Below, in pieces: positions 1 to 7,414 of a stretch of 14,949 nt of DNA. The translations under genes were made by a program, and so were the position numbers. The notes below the pieces were generated by a model that saw nothing but the letters and a program-made list of their open reading frames with translations, did not search any database and was not told the DNA's origin. How positions within the stretch are numbered: the stretch's first letter is position 1; each line of letters starts with the position of its first letter. Source of the DNA: Cyclostephanos tholiformis (taxonomy: Eukaryota; Bacillariophyta; Thalassiosirophyceae; Thalassiosirales; Thalassiosiraceae); NCBI GenBank assembly GCA_036939975.1, contig JALLPB010000527.1, positions 1-14,949 on the forward strand, written 5' to 3'.

Positions 1-2
1 AC

Positions 3-584
3 AATGGATCTGAGTTCAAATTACATTTTGAACACCTATGTGACTCATATGGTATTAAGTGTAACCCAACCATTGTTAAGAACACACAAGTGAATGCAAC
101 ACAGGAACACATGCATCAAGTCCTCAGACAAATGCTATGCACCTCGGAATCAGACATGGCTGATTCCATTTCCCCCGATGATGTTGATGTCTTCCAAGAC
201 AATGCAGCTTGGGCCATTAACAGTACCTATCATATAGTACTCAACGCCTCAACAGAAACAGCCATTTTTGGATGAGATATGCTCTTTGACATTCCGTTCA
301 TGGCTGACTGGTATAAAATTGGAGAACACAGGCAATCACTGGCAGATCATAATAATATGCATGAAAACAAAGGGTGCATCGACTATGACTATAAGATTGG
401 TGATTGAGTACTCATTGCTAAAGATGGTATACTCTGCAAATCTGAGTCCAAATTTGGTAAAGAACCATGGGCCATAACAACAGTTCATAAAAATGGAACT
501 ATCGGGTTTCAAAGCGTAACAAAATCAGAATGAAAAAATATCCGGAGAGTAACACCTTATACAGCAGAAACAATCCCACAATAG
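3..584 (+). pseudogene. Decayed Ty3/Gypsy-type retrotransposon integrase (3' end)
   Basis: This is the end of a retrotransposon polyprotein; an integrase inserts element cDNA into chromosomes. The frame opens at the window edge with NGSEFKLHFEHLCDSYGIK, which fits the DxGxEF segment of the integrase catalytic core; the catalytic Asp would lie on the edge itself. A Glu in QEHMHQVL (bases 105-107) sits where the third acidic residue of the DDE triad is expected. Further on, FGKEPWAITTVHKNGTI resembles the GPY/F module found at the C-terminus of Ty3/Gypsy integrases, and the frame ends after NIRRVTPY. It is broken by TGA codons at 273-275, 405-407 and 531-533 and closes with TAG at 582-584. Reverse transcriptase, RNase H and protease would lie upstream, outside the window. 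Motifs are seen; family placement rests on resemblance. It is inactive. Confidence 0.72.
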
Positions 585-1684
585 GTAGTAATTATTATAA
601 AGATGGGCAACAAGTTAAAAACAAACTTCTATAATCTACTACTCTCACAAACTTATGCTTATTGATAAAATAGATTATCCTTACATCTAATTGACGCACA
701 AAATTCTTGACAGGGAATTTTCCTTTCTAAGGTTTTGTTCTGCGAGAATTTACAGCTGATAGCTTCATTTGTTGGGGCAAGTGTCATAAGCCATGACATT
801 TTGGTGGGAAACTATCTCTCTAGATGTCACAATTTGCTAAATAAGCCAATCATTGATGTATGTAGAGGACAGACAGTCATCACATAAAATTGGTGGTGGA
901 GATGACCACATAATATACAACAAATCCTACGTGGAAATGAGTAAATGCCTTAACACAAAATGATATCTGCATTAAGCAATATCCCTGAGAAAGATGTGGT
1001 ATATGTACCAAAGGCTACACACGGGTCCAAATTTACAATATGGTCCAATGCACACCCTGTATGTAAGACTCTGGTACAGGTCAATGATCTTTCTGAGTTG
1101 GCACTTGCCACTCTGAATGTGCACCTCAGTCATATTAGATCATGTAGGATCCTATGCAATGTGCATTTCTCTCACTGGATGATAGTTAAGATCATTGTTC
1201 TCCATAAAGTAAGCTCATAATTTCTCTTCTGATTTTTACAAACTCCATACCTCCCCATTTATAGTGGAATTACTACATTAAATATCCCATCCCAAGCTAC
1301 CAAGATGCCCAGGACAGGCAGGGGAGGGCAAGAAATAAAGGCAACAGCAGCAGGAGGTAGAGTCTTCTTTTATCCATGATATTACTTGGTCTCTTCTTCT
1401 CGCTGATGGGGGGGGGTGCAAAGTGTACCTATCAAGGAATTCATATTGGTAGTTTGGCCAAAGAAAATTATCTTAACCCCAAATATCCCCTCATACTAAA
1501 AAATGATGAGAGGCCATCTATCTTAAAAATGACAAAATTGCTGGTCCACATGTTCAGGCAGACCATGTTGTGAGTTTTAATACAGTTGAAGGAATGACCA
1601 AGATAGTGCCAATTACTTCACGACAAATTGCACAATTTGTTATTACATTTGAATTTTTTGGGGGCATTGGACAGAATTATTCAT
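585..1684. other. Gene-free interval, probably decayed mobile-element DNA
   Basis: No intact gene is supported. The longest open stretch (960-1220, plus strand, 86 codons) has a protein-like middle (DVVYVPKATHGSKFTIWSN) but matches no family I recognise. It starts and ends without flanking support and may be chance or a transposon relic. Frame 1 from about 1561 (NTVEGMTKIVPITSRQIAQF) may be an upstream piece of the transposase relic that follows. A long terminal repeat would be expected downstream of the integrase relic, but no second copy is in the window to prove one. A run of G occurs near 1408. Confidence 0.4.
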
Positions 1685-2208
1685 GCTGTGTATGTAATTG
1701 TGTGTGACCTATTGACAGTAGGAATAGGACCAATGTGGTGGAAGGCATACAACTCAAAAAAGCTTTGGCCACCAACATTTTCAAATTGATTTTTCAATTG
1801 ATATAATGAAATATGGCATTGGTCTTGATTGGGATGGGGAATTGAATGATAGTGATAGACCCAGCTTAATGCCCAAAGGTCCACTAATTCCCTGTGACTG
1901 TGAAAGATGTTTCTGTTGTGTGAAAGGATTGACAAATAGGATTTCGCACTCGGAAACCAAAGAAAGCAAGGGTTACTGTGGAGTACAAGTGCGGAATGAA
2001 GATAAAGATGGATAAGTGTACAAACAAGCGAGTGAATCATGGAATGGGTTGTAATTATTGTTGGATGTGTTATCAAAAGCACTCTACAATTGAATTGAAT
2101 ACAGATGTGAGGAAAGATGCCTGCAAAACCTCAAGAATGGGATGTCCCATTTGTAAGGAGCCAATATACACAGAGTGTTGGAAAGAGGGGTATGATAAAC
2201 ACAAATAG
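1685..2208 (+). pseudogene. Transposase-like C-terminal relic with Cys cluster (PiggyBac-like?)
   Basis: Three plus-strand frames join end to end into one protein-like reading. Frame 2 (1685 to about 1775) gives AVYVIVCDLL then MWWKAYNSKKLW. Frame 3 (about 1776-1965) gives HFQIDFSIDIMKYGIGLDWD then IPCDCERCFCCVKG. Frame 1 (about 1960-2208) gives VEYKCGMKIKMDKCTNKRVN, then GCNYCWMCYQK and GCPICKEPIYTECWKEGYDK before a TAG. Paired CxxC motifs followed by CW near the C-terminus resemble the zinc-binding tail of PiggyBac-like (DDE_Tnp_1_7) transposases seen in protist genomes. The DDE catalytic part is not recognisable upstream. Two frameshifts, near 1775 and 1963, make it non-functional. That it is a broken zinc-binding protein is fairly well supported; the PiggyBac label is an inference from resemblance. 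Confidence 0.5.
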
Positions 2209-2797
2209 TTAGATAGTCAACACATGACCCAACAAACATGCTCACCACCCAATACTTAGTGATGCTATATATCTGTCAATAAATGTCAAATCAGCATGAT
2301 CCGAGTGTGCAAACGCATTGCTCATATATCAGCAAACATTTTTAAAGTTAAATTATCCCAATCCAAGACCATTATTGGTGGAGATATGCACCATTAATGC
2401 CACATGACATACCTATGACATCAGGGCAAGAAAGGGTAAAAAAATATGTAGCAAACATCATATTACCAAAATGGGCAAAAAAATTGGCTTAACTATTGTA
2501 TGAAGTCCTACATTTTGCCCAAACCCCCAACAAGTACTTACACTTGAGGAAAACCTTTTTTCAATGCCCAATTTATGAGAATTTTTATCAAGGGACCACT
2601 CTCTTGTTTCTAGTCATCAAATAGCATTGTAATTTCTTTGTAATTTTTCAGTATCATCAGGGAAAAATCTCATAATTTCATTTTGTAAATGATTCATTTG
2701 CATCACAATTCAAAATGAATGATGTTAAGCATCACTAATTACCATTTTAAAATCTAAATAAATAAATCTTAAAAAATTATGATCTACTCTGACATGA
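2209..2797. other. AT-rich, CG-free interval without genes
   Basis: No ORF, RNA gene or repeat could be supported. The stretch from about 2316 to 2851 contains no CG dinucleotide at all while TG and CA are common, as expected of old methylated DNA that has lost CG by deamination. Confidence 0.5.
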
Positions 2798-3376
2798 TCA
2801 TAGACATAGAGTCTTTTTAAATGCCCTACCTAGTGAATAGCATGTGGGCAGCGGATCATTGTTTCCTTGGTGTGAGACCGGTACCAAGTTGAGAATGCAA
2901 CTTTGACATGTTTGGGACTCATGCGAGTGCCATTTCTTCTATTAGTCTGGTTTAAGGAGACATTTATTCATATTTGATGGATTGTCAATAATATTTGCAT
3001 CTGATCATGGCCATTGTCTGTGATTATGTCACATGCCAAGTTCTCGCATCATTTGCATGTCATCATGTGCAAAGTCATACCAAGGCCATCCCATGATGGT
3101 GCTTCTAGCTGTTTGTTGTGTGCATTGGTGTTTGCACGTGGTCTGTATGGCTGCTTGTTGACTGGCTTGACCCTTCATTGCTAATATCCAGTAAGATTGG
3201 CATTCGAATAATGCATTGTATACTTCGGAATAATCCAATTCAAGGAGATTTCTACATTCTATGGGAATATCATCTGGTGGGGTGTCAATGAGCTTGTCAA
3301 GTTCTTTTAGCAGGTCTTTAAATTGTTTAAGGTGTGGATATTCTCTTTGTTTGTTGTGTAGAGATTTGTAAATCTG
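2798..3376 (-). pseudogene. Minus-strand coding relic of unknown family
   Basis: Read on the minus strand from about 3376, one frame stays open for 115 codons down to a TGA at 3029-3031. It gives protein-like sequence such as HLKQFKDLLKELDKLIDTPP, IECRNLLELDYSEVYNALFE and TIMGWPWYDFAHDDMQMM. The same frame continues with only three more stops (3005-3007, 2942-2944, 2939-2941) to a TGA at 2798-2800, through LVPVSHQGNNDPLPTCYSLG. So few stops in DNA this AT-rich suggest former coding. The open part begins right at the inverted repeat of the next element, so that insertion may have cut the gene. I do not recognise the family; it could be a gene or a transposon ORF. Chance openness is not excluded. 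Confidence 0.3.
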
Positions 3377-4169
3377 TCAGCCTCACTAAATGAAACTTTA
3401 ATATCTGTTAGCATCACCAAATCCCTTTCTTGAAATAGCTATTCAATAGTCTCACCAAAAACCATGATACTGGTTGGGTTGGTCACATGTCTTTGGATTG
3501 TTGTAGCACCTTCTCACTCCTTTCCACAAATGACCCTCAATGCAGAAGGAATGATGCATTCACAAGCCTCACCAAGTAGGTTTTTATTATTTTTCAGTTG
3601 CACCAAAGTAGATTTTAACATCCATTTGCCTCATGAATTATTTCCTCCCATTGCTCATTCTTGTAGTCATGAATCTCATCTGCCAGGGGAATCTCACCAT
3701 GTGATGATGACATCATCAACCTGGATGGATACCAATCACAATTGGTATCACTGGCTGATCAGTCTCCTCACACAGCAGCAGCTCCCCCAATTTCAGATCT
3801 TGCACCTCGTATACTGTGATTATGCAATTGAGTGCAATATTGACAATGGACTTATTGCAAGCATTTTGTCCCTTCTCCTATACCACTGACATTTGCGGCG
3901 GACTTTGTTGTGGGAGCAGGGAGCATAGGGTTGAATGGCAATCAGGTTGGCTGGGGCGGTGGTATCAATGGCCATGTAAATCATGGATCCATTGATGGCA
4001 ATGGTGGATGATGACAACAAAGATGAGATGAGACAATGATGGGGGGAGGTGGATATTAGGTGAGAAAAAAGCAAAGCATTTGATGTTTTGTGAGATTAAT
4101 AACTAGGTGTTTTCCTAATTGGTGAGGTTAATGAATTTAAATATTAAGAATTGGTGAGGTAAACAGATT
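3371..4169. mobile_element. Candidate non-autonomous DNA element with inverted and subterminal repeats
   Basis: The left end (3371-3389) reads AATCTGTCAGCCTCACTAA. The right end (4151-4169), on the other strand, reads AATCTGTTTACCTCACCAA, matching at 15 of 19 positions. Just inside the left end the motif recurs in the same orientation at 3402-3422 (31-bp step) and, shorter, at 3451-3459 and 3568-3575. Inside the right end it recurs in the opposite orientation at 4119-4127 and near 4088. Arrays of subterminal motifs pointing inward from both ends are typical transposase-binding sites of DNA transposons. The interior has no transposase; the open frames at 3464-3889 (+) and 3820-4074 (-) look like chance. 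No target-site duplication is clear. Ends are seen; identity as a mobile element is inferred. Confidence 0.42.
3728..3749. repeat. Perfect 9-bp inverted repeat inside the candidate element
   Basis: GATACCAAT (3728-3736), a CACA spacer, then ATTGGTATC (3741-3749) form a perfect hairpin. A second, imperfect one lies nearby: ATCAATGG at 3964-3971 against CCATTGAT at 3989-3996, with CATG also paired between them. Confidence 0.6.
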
Positions 4170-4252
4170 ACACAATGTGCAATTGGCCCACCACCCACAT
4201 TTTACAATAGCTATGCAGTTATGTCATTTTTTAGCAAATTTGTGTCTGCTCA

Positions 4253-4423
4253 CAGAATTAGATAGCACATTGAATGCACAAGAACCTCAGCTTTTGTGTG
4301 GTATTTTCCTATTTTTGCAAAGTCCTTCACATTGATGACATATGAGGAGCTTTCTGCAGCACATTGTTGTGCTAGTTAAAGATTCTCCATTTTTGAGTTG
4401 TGTTGTATGGTGGATTTTGGCAT
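4253..4423 (-). pseudogene. Short minus-strand coding-like relic, family unknown
   Basis: From an ATG at 4421-4423 the minus strand reads MPKSTIQHNSKMENL, a TAA at 4376-4378, then 41 open codons (LAQQCAAESSYVINVKDFAK, then HTKAEVLVHSMCYLIL) to a TGA at 4250-4252, with more readable sequence beyond. It lies on the same strand as the relic at 2798-3376, on the other side of the candidate insertion 3371-4169, so it could be the 5' part of the same broken gene. The support is only protein-like composition and position; it is short and may be chance. Confidence 0.18.
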
Positions 4424-4984
4424 GCGTTTTTTTCTTAGGTAGAACTTATTGTACTATTCATATGTCAAAATCTTGAACGTATTTACCAAAAAATACCTGT
4501 TTTGCTCCCGCCAATACAGAGATAGCTGTTAAGCTGTTAATGGATAATACAATTCTTGATGGAAGCTAGCTGTCTTGAGATAATGATGGGCATCTCCGTC
4601 TACCTCTCAAAATGGAGGAAAATGGGTGAAATGATACAAAATGACCATTTTTTTGAGAGATTTGCTTTTAAATTTGACTTTTCTGTGAGGCTGGAAGATG
4701 AGTAAAAAAAGAGGTGTGGTCCATGGATAATTTTTTTATTAATTGGGTGTTATTAAAAGGTTCACCCCCTAAACTTTCATGCCGGCTAAAAACATTCACT
4801 GAGGAATTAGTACTAGTGATATTCCTTGTGTCAGTCTACAGTTTTGAGAGGTGGTAAGGCTGAGGGAATCCTGTAACATTTTTTGCATTGTGTTACGTGT
4901 AACTATGTTACACTAATGATACAGGCAGAGTGTTACTAGTAGTAAGAATTGTGTTACTAAGTAATAAAATAATGCTATCATGAT
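4424..4984. other. Gene-free interval with short repeats
   Basis: No gene is seen. ACCTCTCAAAA (4602-4612) and its exact reverse complement (4842-4852) bracket 251 bp, which could be a tiny decayed inverted-repeat element. GTGTTAC occurs at 4890-4896, 4930-4936 and 4951-4957, with a related ATGTTAC near 4905, within 68 bp. Such clustering resembles transposon subterminal motifs or a protein-binding array, but no mirror cluster was found. Confidence 0.35.
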
Positions 4985-6157
4985 ATGAAAAAAGGGCTTT
5001 GTCACCTAGTAGTATTCACCGCTGTCATCCTCCACCTTCTTCTCCTTAATCACCCTGCTGCTAGCATGGCCCCACTCATGGTGGCTACCATCCCCATCAG
5101 CAAGCATCCTGATGCAATGCACATCAGGGCTCAAAGTTGTGCCCTGGCTGCTTGCCGCTTTGTAAAGTTTGGGTGGTCAGGTCTTGGTGGTCTTCTTGGC
5201 AATCTTGCAATGCTCAGCCAGCTGCAGCTTCACCAGAACAATAGTAATGTGCTGGTAATGGTGATGCCCCCTGGAGTTCGGGGTGGGGGCAATCATAGAT
5301 GGCACATGGTAGGCGATGATGACAACCAATGAGATGACCAATGATGACCAATGAGATGATGCTTATACACAACAATTAGTCAGTTGACCAATGATGACCC
5401 CAACTGCAATGTTGACATCATGTGATTGATGGATAAAACAATGGCTAACAAAATTATCGAGACAAGTGGAGTGCAGGGATCATCGAAGGACAGAAAACCA
5501 TACAAACAATCAAGAGAGAAGTTAGGAGGAGACCAGAAAGGTGCACATTGAAAATAAATGGGGAGATAGAGGGGAAACAAGAAGGTCAAAAAATGCTGTT
5601 GCATACTTTTGACAAAAGATAAAAAATCAAGACTTGATACAACAATCAAACATGATAGAAAAATGGAGACATGTAATAAATGTATGGGGGGGGGTACACA
5701 GGAAAGGTGGTGCAATTGCTGTTGCATACTTTTGTGAAGCAAACAAACAAGTCAACACAGCAGAGAGAAAAAGGAAGGGTAGGAGACAACACATGACTAA
5801 TAATGAATGGAGGGGGGAAGAGGAAAGGATGCTGTCTTGAAAAATATGGGAAATTTATGGAACCATCCTGCAGAACCCAGCATGGGCAGAATGCAGAACC
5901 AAATGGCTTTTTACCTGCAGGATGTTAGGGGAGGTTGGGGGGGGCATGGACACGAAGAATTAATGACGCAGGATAAATCATTGCCAAGAATGGTGCCATC
6001 AAAGTTGGTGGATGAGGGGGGGATTATAATATTACTTTTGTGTCTATTTACTATGGGGAGTTGTGCAGAAATGTTGTACTTGCATAACCTCCTTTCCAAG
6101 AAGAAAAAATCTGGCCACAATTCAAAAAAAATCTAGAATAATTTCTGATTGGGTGTC
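4985..6157. other. Low-CG interval without a convincing gene
   Basis: The best open frame is 4985-5332 (+, 115 codons). It starts with a hydrophobic, signal-peptide-like segment (LVVFTAVILHLLLLNHPAAS) but has no recognisable domain and lies in low-CG DNA like the neighbouring relics, so I do not call it a gene. An exact 18-bp direct repeat, TGCTGTTGCATACTTTTG, occurs at 5594-5611 and 5717-5734. CATCCTGCAG (5864-5873) is mirrored by CTGCAGGATG (5915-5924). Several G-runs of 6-9 bases are present (near 5687, 5811, 5938, 6015). Opposed ORFs of 60-120 codons at 5380-6136 look like chance. Confidence 0.35.
5317..5399. repeat. Degenerate short tandem repeat (GATGACCAAT-type)
   Basis: GATGACAACCAATGA is followed by GATGACCAATGATGACCAAT and GAGATGATG at 5317-5360, and TTGACCAATGATGACC returns at 5384-5399. 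This is an imperfect simple-sequence array around a GATGACCAAT unit. Confidence 0.55.
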
Positions 6158-6208
6158 AGTGCCAAACAAGTAGTTCTAAATTTTGGCACTACTAAAAAAA
6201 TTTAGAAC
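6158..6208. repeat. Two interlocking inverted repeats
   Basis: AGTGCCAAA (6158-6166) pairs with TTTGGCACT (6182-6190). GTTCTAAATTTT (6173-6184) pairs with AAAATTTAGAAC (6197-6208). Because 6182-6184 belongs to both, the two stems are mutually exclusive. The site lies just before CG dinucleotides become common. Confidence 0.6.
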
Positions 6209-6432
6209 AATACAAGCCGATGGGGCCTCCGGCACAGGAATCAGTCAAAAGTTTTTATTTATTTTTTTGGAATAGTGTACTAATACCATTACGTATGCAG
6301 TCTACAGAGTCACAGGCTACGGAGTCATGCTGTTGATGAAACTCCTCCACAAGCCACAACAAAAATAATGGCGGGTCGGAATGGCAGAATGGCGGGAACG
6401 GTTACCTACCTACTTCATTTATGGTACACGCT

Positions 6433-6456
6433 GACGACGACGACGATGACGACGAC
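6433..6456. repeat. GAC trinucleotide microsatellite
   Basis: Eight GAC-type units with one GAT interruption. It sits in the transition zone (6209-6675), where no gene is seen but CG dinucleotides suddenly become frequent, and a 16-bp-stepped imperfect repeat (CTACAGAGTCAC, CTACGGAGTCAT) lies at 6303-6330. Confidence 0.7.
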
Positions 6457-6675
6457 ACCGACACTTATATCATTTATACTATTTGACATATAGACTTATC
6501 GCTTAGCATATTGGCTAGATGTTGTATGTGGTGGCACCGAGAGTGGGGCACCATGGCAACTGTAGGATGACAGCGGCCGCCATGGTCGGTTTGTTCATTT
6601 TTCGCTAGCTTTATCTAGCATTTACCTAGCTAAAACACACAACACAACCGCACAACAAAAAATCATCATCGCCCG

Positions 6676-6777
6676 ATGGCCAGTGCCCCGAAGATCATAT
6701 CATCACGAAAAATGGAGATCGACATGACCGCAGATAGCATGACCTTGGCATCACCCTTGTCTACAAAGCTTTTATGA
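6676..6777 (+). CDS. Possible small ORF or orphaned first exon
   Basis: ATG at 6676 opens 33 codons (MASAPKIISSRKMEIDMTAD, then SMTLASPLSTKLL) ending with TGA at 6775-6777. It is preceded by a CA-rich stretch (AACACACAACACAACCGCAC near 6632-6655), of the kind seen in 5' untranslated leaders, and by CG-rich DNA like that of the real genes further right, not like the relics to the left. There is no continuation: nothing coding is visible between 6778 and the next gene. It could be a short peptide gene, the first exon of a truncated gene, or chance. No domain is recognised. Confidence 0.22.
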   Translation: MASAPKIISSRKMEIDMTADSMTLASPLSTKLL

Positions 6778-7092
6778 GGGTCATAATGAAGTAACCTCTC
6801 AAGCCTTGACGGATTAAAATGTTCCCAGTACTGTTTGGTACTCGGGATACAAATTGGTACCGCCCGATCGAATATCCATTGATATGAGAGAGAATTCGTC
6901 TTTCTCTCTCAAAACACATGTGGTTCGCATCGTACTCCTAAGTATCATGGGTAATATGTTTGCAACTTTCAAATCAGTTATCCGTAACATTTATTATTGT
7001 ACACGATTCTATTCATAATAGAATAAATATCTCACGAATTAATCTCCCGCCGAGAGATTTTTCCATCGACGAATTTTGGGAATTTTGTCCTT
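6778..7092. other. Gene-free interval with two perfect hairpins
   Basis: GAGAGAGAA (6886-6894) pairs with TTCTCTCTC (6902-6910), and ATTCTATT (7006-7013) pairs with AATAGAAT (7017-7024). No convincing coding frame is present. Short opposed ORFs between 6960 and 7278 run into the conserved upstream region of the next gene and are not supported. Confidence 0.45.
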
Positions 7093-7414
7093 TTGTTGGT
7101 AAAATATTTTGTTGGGGGATTTTTGTTGGGGTGGAATCGAATAATGGATATTTATTCCTACATAGGTTTCAAACCGGACATCTTTCTCAGCACCAAGAAA
7201 AATCAACGCTCTATCTCCTCTCTCACTTTTTTTAGTGGCCAAATACTCAAAATGAGAAGCACCCATTTTTGGCTATGAGAGCACCCATTTTTTGCACATG
7301 AGGAACATCATAATAATATTATCACACACAGCAAATAACCCTTCCCCAACTTCCCACCGGACAATAACACATCGGACCGATCGGTTGCGCATCGGACACA
7401 GCTCCAATAATATT
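7093..7414 (+). promoter_or_regulatory. Upstream region of gene copy 1, conserved with copy 2
   Basis: This non-coding sequence aligns with 10839-11088 upstream of copy 2. Shared pieces include TTGGTAAAAT at the left limit, an exact 33-bp block (7182-7214 = 10937-10969) containing TTCTCAGCACCAAGAAAAAT, then TCACTTTTTTTAG, GCACCCATTTTTTGCACA and GGACCGATCGGTTGCGCATC. Between them the two diverge with substitutions and indels, so the retained blocks are candidates for promoter or 5' leader elements. TCACTTTTTT is loosely similar to a stramenopile initiator-type element, which is only a suggestion. Copy 1 carries an extra tandem unit (7252-7274, 7275-7297). Confidence 0.5.
7252..7297 (+). repeat. 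23-bp tandem duplication upstream of copy 1
   Basis: ATGAGAAGCACCCATTTTTG (7252 onward) is followed directly by ATGAGAGCACCCATTTTTTG (7275 onward); each unit is 23 bp. Copy 2 has a single equivalent (around 11010-11032), so the doubling is specific to copy 1. It adds an upstream ATG. Confidence 0.7.

Noticed and set aside
4985..5332. 115-codon ORF with a signal-peptide-like start
   Set aside because: No domain, low-CG relic context, runs into a simple repeat, and no leader or promoter hints; hydrophobic runs arise easily in such DNA.
5380..6136. Several opposed ORFs of 60-120 codons
   Set aside because: They overlap on both strands, contain G-run and repeat translations and show no recognisable motifs.
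7298..7414. N-terminal extension of copy 1 from an upstream ATG
   Set aside because: Copy 2 has no matching ATG and the stretch aligns with non-coding sequence carrying indels.
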